Source: Flavobacteriales bacterium | Lineage (GTDB): Bacteria; Bacteroidota; Bacteroidia; Flavobacteriales_D; Crocinitomicaceae | Direction of reading: 5' to 3' | Length of the DNA: 64,000 bases | Assembly (NCBI GenBank): GCA_015665275.1 | Contig: JADFAL010000007.1 | Location: 104,140 to 168,139, forward strand | Part shown: piece by piece, positions 53,690-61,856 of the stretch | Position numbering within the stretch: the stretch's first letter is position 1 | Layout of the letters: the number at the start of each line of letters is the position of its first letter | The notes under the pieces: model-generated | What the model was told of the DNA's origin: nothing | The model's database searches: none | Seen by the model: the letters and a program-made list of their open reading frames with translations, nothing else | Program-made: the position numbers and the translations under genes

Positions 53690-53791
53690 ATGAAAAACGT
53701 TCAAAACAATCATTCGGGAATTAAGTCGAAACGGACTCGACCAAACGCACTAGCGACTTGCTATTGTTGCTGTTGCTGTATGCAACACTAA
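53690..53791 (+). CDS. Poly-cysteine leader peptide upstream of metX
   Basis: ATG 53690 opens 33 codons ending in TAA 53789-53791. The last ten residues are C-Y-C-C-C-C-C-M-Q-H, coded TGC TAT TGT TGC TGT TGC TGT ATG CAA CAC (53759-53788). The N-terminal part is basic and unremarkable (MKNVQNNHSGIKSKRTRPN, then ALAT). Six Cys in a run of seven is what one expects of an attenuator leader that senses charged tRNA-Cys. It sits 8 nt after the SAM riboswitch P1 stem and 85 nt before metX. Similar poly-Cys leaders are known upstream of sulfur genes in Actinobacteria. The function here is inferred. Confidence 0.65.
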   Translation: MKNVQNNHSGIKSKRTRPNALATCYCCCCCMQH

Positions 53792-53824
53792 TTCCCATTC
53801 TCAATTATTGATCCGATAAGGATC
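53771..53824 (+). promoter_or_regulatory. Hairpins at the end of the poly-Cys leader
   Basis: A stem TGTTGC / GCAACA (53771-53776 and 53782-53787) spans the last Cys codons and the M-Q-H codons, and the earlier TTGTTGC (53765-53770) offers a shifted partner for the same GCAAC. Downstream, GATCC-GATAA-GGATC (53810-53824) is a perfect hairpin. A ribosome stalled on the Cys codons would open the first stem. No T-rich terminator is seen, so control would act through translation or Rho, if it exists. Confidence 0.45.
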
Positions 53825-53876
53825 GAATGATTATCGTGATTTCTCGCTTTGGGGAACGCACCAAAATTACATCGTT

Positions 53877-54953
53877 ATGCCATTAATTACCTTAGAAAAT
53901 TTCCGCTTAGAGTGCGGAGAAACCATATCAGAATTAGCGCTTTTCTGCCAAACGTTTGGAGAACTGAACGAGAAAAGAGACAACGTAATCTGGGTGTGCC
54001 ATGCCTTGACAGCCAATACAAATGTGCTTGATTGGTGGAGCGGACTGTTCGGAGCGAATCACCTTTTCAACCCAGATCAATACTTCATCATTTGTGTAAA
54101 TGCCCCTGGATCTTGCTACGGTTCTACCGGACCAACAACGCCGCAGGAAAACAAACGTCCGCTGTTAGACAAGTTTCCGCTGATCACAACACGTGACGCT
54201 CAGCATGCTTTCGAAGCGGTGCGAAAAGCGCTGAAAATCGATAGGATTTATTTGCTCATCGGAGGTTCAGTAGGAGGGCAACACGCCTTGGAATGGAGCA
54301 TAGAACAGCCAGAAGTGGTTCAAAACCTCGCTTTGATAGCTACCAATGCACAACATTCGCCTTACGGAATTGCTTTTAACGAAAGTCAGCGTCTTGCAAT
54401 AAAGGCAGATGCGACGTACGGAAACGGAAACATTAGCGGAGGTCGAAATGGTTTGATCGCGGCTCGAAGCATTGCCTTGTTGAGTTATCGATCTCCAACA
54501 ATTTATAGACAAACTCAGTCCGATGAGAATCAAGCAAGTTTGGGCAATTTCCGGGCAGCGGGTTATCAGCAATACCAAGGCGAGAAATTGGTACGAAGGT
54601 TCAATGCCTATTCGTATGTCTGCCTTACGAAGATGATGGACAGTCACAATGTTGGGCGAGGTAGAAGAAGCATTACCGAAGCTTTGCAATTGGTGCGTGC
54701 GAAAACAATTGTAGTTGGAATAGGTTCTGATCAGTTGTTTCCGCCATCCGAGCAAAAGTTCCTATCGCATCACATTCCCGGTGCCGAATACGCGGAAATT
54801 TCAAGCAGTTATGGTCACGACGGATTCCTAGTAGAAACAAAGAAGCTGTCCAACATTCTGGAAGATTTTCTCTTCAACAATTTTAAAAAGCACAAACCGA
54901 CGGTATTTCGCTCAACTGTGCGGAAACATGAATTAATTCAACGATTAGGATAA
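53877..54953 (+). CDS. metX: Homoserine O-acetyltransferase MetX
   Basis: This 358-residue alpha/beta hydrolase-fold enzyme is of normal length. It has the nucleophile Ser near residue 130 in IGGSVGGQHALEWSI, an acid in GIGSDQLFPPSEQ near 285, and a His in SYGHDGFLVE near 320. It acetylates homoserine with acetyl-CoA, the first committed step to methionine in this group. It is controlled by the SAM riboswitch and possibly by the poly-Cys leader. It is followed after 19 bp by homoserine dehydrogenase. Confidence 0.95.
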   Translation: MPLITLENFRLECGETISELALFCQTFGELNEKRDNVIWVCHALTANTNVLDWWSGLFGANHLFNPDQYFIICVNAPGSCYGSTGPTTPQENKRPLLDKFPLITTRDAQHAFEAVRKALKIDRIYLLIGGSVGGQHALEWSIEQPEVVQNLALIATNAQHSPYGIAFNESQRLAIKADATYGNGNISGGRNGLIAARSIALLSYRSPTIYRQTQSDENQASLGNFRAAGYQQYQGEKLVRRFNAYSYVCLTKMMDSHNVGRGRRSITEALQLVRAKTIVVGIGSDQLFPPSEQKFLSHHIPGAEYAEISSSYGHDGFLVETKKLSNILEDFLFNNFKKHKPTVFRSTVRKHELIQRLG

Positions 54954-54972
54954 CCACTTTAAACAATAGAAA

Positions 54973-56211
54973 ATGAGTAAGAAATTAACAATAGGATTGA
55001 TTGGATTCGGATGTGTAGGTTCCGGATTGTACGAAGTGTTGAATCAATCCAAATTGATCGATGCGCACATCAAATCAATCGTAGTAAAAAACCCAAATAA
55101 GAAACGTTCCATTCCACAAGAGAATTTTTCTTTCAGCAGAGATGTGGTTTTGAAAGACCCTGAAATTAACTTGGTTGTTGAGTTAATCGATGACAGTGAG
55201 GCGGCATATGAAATTGTCAAAAGTGCCATTACAGCAGGGAAGGACGTAGTGACGGCAAACAAGAAACTCATCGCGGAACATTTGCCAGAGTTATTGGAGT
55301 TATCGAAGAAATACGGTGTTTCAATATTGTATGAAGGTGCGGTAGCTGGTTCCATTCCTATCTTGAGAAATCTCGAGGAATACTACAATAACGATTCGTT
55401 AAGTTCCATCCAAGGAATTGTAAACGGAACCACGAATTACATTCTCACTAGGTCAAATGAAGGAATTGATTACGCAACGGCGCTCAAAGATGCTCAAGAA
55501 TTGGGATTTGCTGAGGCCGATCCAACCCTTGATGTGCAAGGCTATGATTCTAAATTTAAGCTAGCAATTTTGCTCAAGCATACGTTTGGGCTAGATATCG
55601 ATCCGAAAGATTTGCTGAACATTGGAATTCAGAACATTCGTCCACAAGATGTTAAGTTCGCCTTAGAGAAGGGGTATCGCATCAAATTGCTTTCCCGCGC
55701 CGAAAAAATTGGCAATGATGTGGTAGGGTTCGTTGCACCCCAATTCATTGATTCCAGCCATTTTGCGTACGAAGTAAACAATGAATTCAATGCGGTAATC
55801 GTAGAAGGATTGTTCTCTGACAAGCAGTTATTCATTGGTAAAGGAGCCGGGAGTCATCCAACTGCAAGCGCCGTACTATCTGACATTTCTGCCTTAAAAT
55901 TTGATTACAAGTACGAGTACCGAAAGTCGGAAGATGGAGAAGCAAAGTTCAGCCGAGATTTTTACTTGAAAGTCTACGCAGGCTCACGTTACCCGGAAAT
56001 TCTCGACGAAATTCCATTCTTCTCTGTGGATGAAGTGTATCAAAGCAAAGATTACGCGTATCAAACCGGATGGGTTCATTTCGAAGAGTTCAAGCAACTC
56101 GATCCGAACCGGCGAGAAAACCTAAGTCTAATTGTGCTTCCAGACGAATTACTGCACATCGAAAAACTAGGACAGAAAATTTCGGAAGAACTATTAGAAA
56201 CGACTGTTTGA
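54973..56211 (+). CDS. hom: Homoserine dehydrogenase
   Basis: This 412-residue enzyme has the Rossmann start LTIGLIGFGCVGSGLYEVLN, the TANKKLIAEHLPELL region near 96, EGAVAGSIPILRNLEEYYNN and a C-terminal domain with IGKGAGSHPTASAVLSDI. It reduces aspartate semialdehyde to homoserine with NAD(P)H, which feeds MetX. In other phyla the gene sits with threonine genes; here it lies in the methionine operon. The gap of 133 bp after it contains a 22-bp inverted repeat. Confidence 0.95.
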   Translation: MSKKLTIGLIGFGCVGSGLYEVLNQSKLIDAHIKSIVVKNPNKKRSIPQENFSFSRDVVLKDPEINLVVELIDDSEAAYEIVKSAITAGKDVVTANKKLIAEHLPELLELSKKYGVSILYEGAVAGSIPILRNLEEYYNNDSLSSIQGIVNGTTNYILTRSNEGIDYATALKDAQELGFAEADPTLDVQGYDSKFKLAILLKHTFGLDIDPKDLLNIGIQNIRPQDVKFALEKGYRIKLLSRAEKIGNDVVGFVAPQFIDSSHFAYEVNNEFNAVIVEGLFSDKQLFIGKGAGSHPTASAVLSDISALKFDYKYEYRKSEDGEAKFSRDFYLKVYAGSRYPEILDEIPFFSVDEVYQSKDYAYQTGWVHFEEFKQLDPNRRENLSLIVLPDELLHIEKLGQKISEELLETTV

Positions 56212-56239
56212 TTATTGATTTGTAGTTTTAGTTTTCGCC

Positions 56240-56309
56240 GGACATCGAGCCTGTCGAGATGAAAGGCGAAGGATAACTCAAGAAGTGCATCTCGACAGGC
56301 TCGATGTCC
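56240..56309 (+). repeat. 22-bp perfect inverted repeat between hom and osmC-like gene
   Basis: The arms 56240-56261 and 56288-56309 are exact reverse complements, with a 26-nt spacer. The core is CGAGCCTGTCGAGATG, an element found dispersed in Bacteroidota genomes. A related 19-bp sequence occurs twice at 61649-61667 and 61723-61741. The arms could fold into a strong hairpin in the mRNA and may reduce transcript flow to the next genes. Confidence 0.9.
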
Positions 56310-56344
56310 TTCTTGAAAGAATTTACTCATTCAAAAACAAACAA

Positions 56345-56764
56345 ATGAAACTAGCATTCACCCGATCCAAAAAACCCTTCCATTTCGACGTAGAAAACGA
56401 AGTTGGAGCCCATCTTACTATCGATGCTGCTGCGAATATCGGTGGAACTGACAAAGGACTGCGCCCAATGGAATTAGTGGCGGCCGGAGTTGCTGGATGC
56501 GTGGCAATCGACCTCATTCTGATCCTTGAAAAACAACGAATTGATCCGGACAGGCTCAATATTCAAATAGAAGCGAACCGAGTAGATGGAACGCCTTCTC
56601 CATTTGAAAACATCCACATGAAATTTGAATTGGATCCAGATCTTGACGCCAGTCGATTGACGAAAAATATTCAATTGGTTATCGATAAATATTGTTCGGT
56701 GAGCGCCTCCTTAAAGGAATCCATCGACATCACTTTTGAAATTGTACAAAATGAAAACGTTTAA
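56345..56764 (+). CDS. OsmC family protein
   Basis: The protein has 139 residues starting at ATG 56345. It has the OsmC/Ohr fold start KLAFTRSKKPFHFDVENEVG, the glutamate/arginine region KGLRPMELVAAGVAGCVAID with the peroxidatic Cys, and an IDPDRLNIQIEANRVDGTP strand. The second Cys (DKYCSVSASL) is in the expected place. It may detoxify organic peroxides or control a redox state. It overlaps metZ by 14 bp. Its place in a methionine operon is unusual and could link sulfur flow to redox defence. Confidence 0.85.
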   Translation: MKLAFTRSKKPFHFDVENEVGAHLTIDAAANIGGTDKGLRPMELVAAGVAGCVAIDLILILEKQRIDPDRLNIQIEANRVDGTPSPFENIHMKFELDPDLDASRLTKNIQLVIDKYCSVSASLKESIDITFEIVQNENV

Positions 56765-57968
56765 AAACGCCGAAACACAAGCCATCCGTTTGCAGTACCA
56801 GCGAACTGATAACAACGAACACTCCGTACCACTTTATTTGACGAGTAGTTACGTTTTTGAGGATGCCGAAGACATGCGCTCACAATTTGCTGAGGAAAAA
56901 GAAGGCCACGTGTATTCGCGTTACGCCAATCCGAATGTGGAGGAGTTGATTCATAAATTGGCGGCCTTGGAAGGGGCTGAGTCCGGATGGGCAACAGCAA
57001 CAGGAATGGCAGCCGTTTTTTCGTTTTTCGGAGCTATTTTGAACTCCGGAGATCATATTGTTTCCAGTCGATCGGTATTCGGGTCTACGCACAAATTGTT
57101 TACCGAAATTTTCCCGAAATGGGGCATTGAAACAACATACGTCGATTTCGACGATTATCTCGGATTCGCTAATGCGGTGGAATCTAATACGAAAATTATC
57201 TATGTGGAGACTCCAAGCAATCCCGCATTGGATATTATCGACCTAGAGAAGTTGGCGGAAATTGCAGAAGCGAAAGACCTCATTTTGGCAGTAGACAATT
57301 GTTTTGCCACGCCGTACCTCCAACAGCCTCTCAAACACAGAGCACATGTATCTATTCATTCCGCTACGAAGTACATTGATGGGCAAGGGAGAACGCTTGG
57401 AGGAGCAATTTTGGCAAGTGAAAAGATCATCGATAAGGTCAAGGCATTTGCACGCCATTCCGGTCCAGCAATCAGTCCGTTCAACGCTTGGACTTTGAGT
57501 AAGTCTTTGGAAACTTTGCACGTTCGTATGGACCGTCATTGTGATAACGCAATCGCCATTGCTAAGCGCCTCGAGAATCATACGGCAGTGGAGGTTGTGA
57601 AGTATCCGTTTTTGCCGTCGCATCCGCATTTCGAAATCGCGAAGAAACAAATGAAGTCGGGTGGCGGTATTGTTACCTTTCAATTAAAATCAGGGCTCAA
57701 AGGAGGAAAAACGTTCCTCGATGCATTAAATCTATTCTCTCTGACGGCAAATTTGGGAGATGTACGAAGCATTGCAACGCATCCCGCTTCTACAACGCAT
57801 TCGAAATTAACGCCAGAACAGCGGGCAGAAGTTGGCATTTCTGACGGATTGGTGCGACTCTCTATTGGCTTGGAACATGTGGAAGATATCTGGGAAGATT
57901 TAGAGAATGCGCTGGATGCTTCGTTAAGCGAAGTGTCCGTTTCAAACGAATATTTGGTTAAATCCTGA
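56751..57968 (+). CDS. metZ: O-acyl-homoserine sulfhydrylase / cystathionine gamma-synthase family enzyme
   Basis: The protein has 405 residues, starting at ATG 56751, with a PLP-fold of the Cys/Met metabolism type. The phosphate-binding loop is ATATGMAAVFSFFGAILNSG, Tyr and Asp are in VYSRYANPNVEELIHKLAAL, and the PLP Lys is in SIHSATKYIDGQGRTLGG near residue 206. The sequence most resembles MetZ-type O-succinyl/O-acetylhomoserine sulfhydrylase. It joins the acetylhomoserine from MetX with sulfide or cysteine to give homocysteine or cystathionine. The choice of sulfur donor is inferred, not read. Confidence 0.85.
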   Translation: MKTFKNAETQAIRLQYQRTDNNEHSVPLYLTSSYVFEDAEDMRSQFAEEKEGHVYSRYANPNVEELIHKLAALEGAESGWATATGMAAVFSFFGAILNSGDHIVSSRSVFGSTHKLFTEIFPKWGIETTYVDFDDYLGFANAVESNTKIIYVETPSNPALDIIDLEKLAEIAEAKDLILAVDNCFATPYLQQPLKHRAHVSIHSATKYIDGQGRTLGGAILASEKIIDKVKAFARHSGPAISPFNAWTLSKSLETLHVRMDRHCDNAIAIAKRLENHTAVEVVKYPFLPSHPHFEIAKKQMKSGGGIVTFQLKSGLKGGKTFLDALNLFSLTANLGDVRSIATHPASTTHSKLTPEQRAEVGISDGLVRLSIGLEHVEDIWEDLENALDASLSEVSVSNEYLVKS

Positions 57969-58027
57969 CACAAGTCATGTAATAAAGACCCAACAACCCA
58001 TACTTTCGTAAAACAAATGATAGAAGT

Positions 58028-59116
58028 ATGTGGATCAAATTTTTAGCTTGTGCGACTCCCTTATTCTTAATTCTTGGATCGTGTCAGGACGAACAAGAGG
58101 GATACGTTGTCAAGAAAGAAACGATCGTAGAATCGGTGTATTCCAGCGTTGTTATTGAACCCGATGAGTTGTATCGAGTGAATGCGCTCAATTCGGGATA
58201 CATAGATGAATTGCTTGTTGAGATAGGAGATTCGGTTTTTCCAAATGATGTACTATTCGCTGTGCGCGATGTTCAGTCTAGTTCAACGGCATCGAATGCC
58301 CGTTTGTCTTTGGATATTGCAAGAAGTAATTACAATGGAGATGTCAATCTCGTGAACGATTTAAAGATCGAATTGAACGACGCACTATTGAAGATGCGAA
58401 CAGATTCCATCAACCATTATAAGAATAAAGAATTGCATCGAAAAGGATTGATGAATGATTCGGAATTCTCACAGAGTGAAGTCATGTATTCATCCTCGAA
58501 AACGCGCTATAGTCTGCTCAAAAATCGTTTGACGCGCACAAACAGCGATTTGAGAACGGCATTGAATCAAGCTCAGAACAATTATGTCAGTAGTCTTTCG
58601 CGATCGAATGATGCATTGGTGAGAAACCGACTGTCAGGAATTGTCTACGATCTGTTTAAGGAAACAGGAGAATTTGTTTCGGTACAAGAACCAGTGATGA
58701 TCATCGGTTCGTCGGAAAGGTTTATCGTGAAGATGCGGATCGATGAGGTGGACGTTACGAAAGTAGTTCTGGGACAGGAAATTGTTATTTCTCTGGAAGC
58801 ATACAAGAATCAAGTATTCAAAGGAATTGTCAGTCACATTTCACCAAAACTAGATGCACAGACCCAAACTTTCGAGGTGGAAGGATTCTTCAAGGAAGCC
58901 CCACCGAAATTATTCATGGGATTATCAGGAGAAGGAAACATCGTTATAAACAAACTTGATAACGTGGTAGTAATTCCGCTAGAATATCTTATCGACAATA
59001 AATACGTATTGACAGCAAATGGAAAGAAACGTGTTCAGACTGGAGTAAAAAGTCTCAGTCATATAGAAATCGTATCTGGACTAAAGTCAGGAACTAGAAT
59101 ATTGAAGGAAGAATGA
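58028..59116 (+). CDS. Periplasmic adaptor (HlyD/MacA-like) lipoprotein
   Basis: This 362-residue protein has a lipobox (ILGSC) near residue 19. A lipoyl-like half (EPDELYRVNALNSGYIDELL) and a coiled-coil hairpin (about 95-200) are followed by the second lipoyl half (RNRLSGIVYDLFKETGEFVS) and a beta-barrel domain. Adaptors of this kind connect an inner-membrane ABC exporter to the outer membrane. It overlaps the permease gene by 4 bp, so it belongs to a three-gene exporter. TACTTTCG at 58001-58008 may be a weak promoter. Confidence 0.85.
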   Translation: MWIKFLACATPLFLILGSCQDEQEGYVVKKETIVESVYSSVVIEPDELYRVNALNSGYIDELLVEIGDSVFPNDVLFAVRDVQSSSTASNARLSLDIARSNYNGDVNLVNDLKIELNDALLKMRTDSINHYKNKELHRKGLMNDSEFSQSEVMYSSSKTRYSLLKNRLTRTNSDLRTALNQAQNNYVSSLSRSNDALVRNRLSGIVYDLFKETGEFVSVQEPVMIIGSSERFIVKMRIDEVDVTKVVLGQEIVISLEAYKNQVFKGIVSHISPKLDAQTQTFEVEGFFKEAPPKLFMGLSGEGNIVINKLDNVVVIPLEYLIDNKYVLTANGKKRVQTGVKSLSHIEIVSGLKSGTRILKEE

Positions 59117-60372
59117 AACTCGGAGTAATTCTTTCTATATCAAAAACACATCTGCTTTCCAGGAAAAAGCAAACCGCCGTAGCTGCATTAGGGGTAACCT
59201 TCGGAATTGGCGCCTATGTGATCATGATGAGTTTTATGACAGGGCTAAATGGACTATTGGATGGCTTAGTTCTGAATCGGACACCGCACGTGCGTTTATA
59301 CAACGAAATAGAGCCCAGTGAAGTGCAACCGATAGAAAAGTCGGCCGAGTACAATCAGCACAAACAAATGGTGCAATCCGTTAAACCGAGACAAAGTCAG
59401 GAAAGAATCCACAATGCACTCGCCATTATGTCTTTTTTGAAAGAAGAAAAAAATGTTCGAGGTGTTACACCGGTAGTTCGCGCACAAGGGTTTTATTTAG
59501 CCGGGTCTACACGATTAAATGCCTCGTTGCAAGGCGTCGATGTAATGAAAGAGGTTGAACTGTATAATCTGGATGACTACATTGTTCAGGGAAATCCTGA
59601 AAGTTTGGCAACTAATGATAACGCCATTGTTCTTGGAAAAGGAGCGGCCGAACTTCTGTCTATTTCAGTAGGGGATATGGTGCAGATTTCAAACGTAACT
59701 GGCGAGGTCTTTCCTTTAAAGGTAGTTGGTTTCTATCAAAGCGGATTGGCAGATATTGATAAGGTTCAAAGCTATGTCAACCTGAAGACGGCTCAGCGGC
59801 TGAGAGGAGAATCTACTCATTTCATTACCGACATCAATGTGAAGTTGCACAATATGGAAGATGCTCCAGAGGTAGCAGGAGATCTAGAAAAACTGTTTGA
59901 TATCAAGGCCGTAACCGTTCAGGAGGCCAACGCGCAGTTCGAAACTGGATCATTTATCCGAAACTTAATTTCATACGCTGTTTCCATAACGCTATTGATT
60001 GTGGCTGGATTTGGAATATATAATATTCTCAACATGCTCATCTATGAGAAAATGAATGACATCGCGATTTTAAAAGCAACTGGATTTTCTGGAAGGGATG
60101 TACGCATGATATTCCTCAGTCAAGCAATCTTGATAGGCCTCATTGGGGGCGCTTTAGGCTTGCTACTAGGGTATGGCGTTTCTTTGCTCATTAGTCATAT
60201 CCCATTTGATACGGAGGCACTTCCAACCATTAAAACATACCCGATAAACTTTGATCCAGCATTTTACGTAATTGGAATCGTTTTTGCCCTTATTTCGACA
60301 TTCTTTGCCGGGTATTTACCGTCGAGAAAAGCGCAGAAAATCGATCCGGTTGAAATCATTCGAGGACAATAA
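59113..60372 (+). CDS. MacB/LolC-like ABC transporter permease
   Basis: This 419-residue protein has an N-terminal membrane helix (about 20-45), a large periplasmic domain (about 50-280) and three C-terminal helices. The FtsX motif is MNDIAILKATGFSGRDVRMI, with a helix pair IGLIGGALGLLLGYGVSLLI. This is the MacB/LolC family, which extrudes substrates from the periplasm or moves lipoproteins. It pairs with the LolD-like ATPase 2 bp downstream and the adaptor upstream. An insert before residue 110 (Glu/Gln rich) is not typical of LolC. Confidence 0.88.
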   Translation: MKLGVILSISKTHLLSRKKQTAVAALGVTFGIGAYVIMMSFMTGLNGLLDGLVLNRTPHVRLYNEIEPSEVQPIEKSAEYNQHKQMVQSVKPRQSQERIHNALAIMSFLKEEKNVRGVTPVVRAQGFYLAGSTRLNASLQGVDVMKEVELYNLDDYIVQGNPESLATNDNAIVLGKGAAELLSISVGDMVQISNVTGEVFPLKVVGFYQSGLADIDKVQSYVNLKTAQRLRGESTHFITDINVKLHNMEDAPEVAGDLEKLFDIKAVTVQEANAQFETGSFIRNLISYAVSITLLIVAGFGIYNILNMLIYEKMNDIAILKATGFSGRDVRMIFLSQAILIGLIGGALGLLLGYGVSLLISHIPFDTEALPTIKTYPINFDPAFYVIGIVFALISTFFAGYLPSRKAQKIDPVEIIRGQ

Positions 60373-60374
60373 AT

Positions 60375-61046
60375 ATGTCAAAAGCACTAGAAGCAAAAAA
60401 TATCAATAAGTATTTCCGAAAACCTACGGAATTTCACGTCTTGAAAGACATCTCCTTCGGGATTGATGACGGTGAATTTGTTTCTATCATGGGGAAATCG
60501 GGGTGTGGCAAATCGACATTACTCTACATTCTATCAACCATGGATACGGATTACGAAGGCGAACTTTATATCAATGATGAGTTGCTTACTTCCAAAACAC
60601 CAGATGAGTTGTCAATGATTCGCAACGAGAAAATTGGGTTCGTATTTCAGTTTCATTACTTGCTTTCGGAATTCTCGGTACTCGAGAATGTGATGCTCCC
60701 AGCAAAGAAATTGGGAATCAAATCTCCTGAGGAAATTGAGCATGATGCCATGACAAAGCTAGATTTATTAGGGATAAAGGATCAGGCCCTTAAATTGTCA
60801 AGTAGAATTTCCGGTGGACAAAAACAACGCGTGGCAATCGCTCGGGCGCTTATAAATGATCCTATGATAATTATGGGAGATGAGCCCACAGGAAATCTGG
60901 ATAGCAAGAATGCCGATAACGTATTTGACATTTTTAAATCATTGTCACAAGATCAGGGGTTATCATTACTTGTTGTAACGCATGACACGGATTTTGCAGA
61001 ACGAACCGACCGTATTATTACAATGGGAGACGGGAGAATACTTTAG
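60375..61046 (+). CDS. LolD-like ABC transporter ATP-binding protein
   Basis: This 223-residue protein has Walker A ([14 protein letters not shown]), the Q-loop in [20 protein letters not shown], signature ([15 protein letters not shown]), Walker B ([13 protein letters not shown]) and the switch His ([10 protein letters not shown]). The length and EPTGNLDS mark the LolD/MacB group. It drives the permease encoded just upstream. It is convergent with the cytochrome gene. Confidence 0.93.
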   Translation: MSKALEAKNINKYFRKPTEFHVLKDISFGIDDGEFVSIMGKSGCGKSTLLYILSTMDTDYEGELYINDELLTSKTPDELSMIRNEKIGFVFQFHYLLSEFSVLENVMLPAKKLGIKSPEEIEHDAMTKLDLLGIKDQALKLSSRISGGQKQRVAIARALINDPMIIMGDEPTGNLDSKNADNVFDIFKSLSQDQGLSLLVVTHDTDFAERTDRIITMGDGRIL

Positions 61047-61059
61047 GATAGCAGCGAAT

Positions 61060-61629
61060 TCAATAATGACATTTTGAACAAAGAGATTCATTAAACTCAA
61101 TGTCTTTAGCGTCTTTTTGGGTGAAATCACCATGGCACGATTTGCAATCAATTGTTGAGACTTGAATGTGTTTTGCGTGGGAAAATGACGCGGCCAACGC
61201 TTCATCAGAAAGACTATTTCCATTGAAATAAACAGAATCGGGTAAATCATGTACACGATTCCAGACGATGGGCGTTGTTTTGCTCGTATACTGTTCACCG
61301 TCCCAACCAGCTTTTTCATAGATCTCACTGATTTTTTTTTGACTTTCTTCCGTTGTACCTTTGATTTGTTTATGACAGTTCTTACACACGTTTACACTCG
61401 GTAGTCCTGCGCTTTTGCTTTCTGTAACACTGTTATGACAATATTTACAGTCGATGTCATTTATGCCTGCATGAACGGCATGTGAAAAGGCAATCGGTTG
61501 ACTGGGTTCGTAATGATGAATAGAATCTGACGTTTTCTCTGGTTTTTCCTTCACCTTTTTCATAGCCTCCGATTGGTCGCACCCGAGCACAATCCCAATC
61601 AATACAAATACTATCAATAGATACCGCAT
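61060..61629 (-). CDS. Tetraheme c-type cytochrome lipoprotein
   Basis: This 189-residue protein has a lipobox (IGIVLGCDQ) and four heme sites CxxCH: CKYCH, CKNCH, CKSCH and CSKCH. The paired FSHAVHAGINDIDC and FSHAKHIQVSTIDC segments give His heme ligands. The pattern resembles the multiheme ActA-like subunit of alternative complex III or a cytochrome c3-type protein, but it is shorter. It probably carries electrons at the periplasmic face. The gene is alone on its strand here. Confidence 0.88.
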   Translation of the reverse strand: MRYLLIVFVLIGIVLGCDQSEAMKKVKEKPEKTSDSIHHYEPSQPIAFSHAVHAGINDIDCKYCHNSVTESKSAGLPSVNVCKNCHKQIKGTTEESQKKISEIYEKAGWDGEQYTSKTTPIVWNRVHDLPDSVYFNGNSLSDEALAASFSHAKHIQVSTIDCKSCHGDFTQKDAKDIEFNESLCSKCHY

Positions 61630-61648
61630 ATCGCTAAATTACTCATTT

Positions 61649-61741
61649 CACATCTCAGCAGGCTCGATGACCGTTGTTCCACCTTCCACTTTCCGCCTTC
61701 CACCTTCCACCAACTCATAACTCACATCTCAGCAGGCTCGA
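61649..61741. repeat. Direct repeat related to the inverted repeat at 56240
   Basis: The 19-bp sequence CACATCTCAGCAGGCTCGA occurs at 61649-61667 and 61723-61741. It differs from one arm of the 56240-56309 inverted repeat at two central bases. The rest of 61630-61856 is C/T-rich simple sequence with echoing motifs (TTCCACCTTCCAC, CCTAACTCCTAACTC). No gene is seen in this gap. Confidence 0.8.
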
Positions 61742-61831
61742 AAACCATCATTCTACTCTCAACTTTCCACTTTCTAACTACTCCAATTCATAATTCCTAA
61801 CTTAAGAATTCCTAACTCCTAACTCAAAAGT

Positions 61832-61839
61832 TATCTTTG
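61832..61839 (+). promoter_or_regulatory. -7 element of the FKBP pair
   Basis: TATCTTTG is an exact TAnnTTTG 17 nt before the ATG at 61857. The -33 region shows no TTTG, so the site may be weak or depend on an activator. Confidence 0.45.
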
Positions 61840-61856
61840 TCAAAAAAACACACTAG

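Noticed and set aside
53680..53724. A second short frame starting at ATG 53680 in the metX leader
   Set aside because: It ends after 14 codons without any striking composition; the frame from 53690 contains the Cys run.
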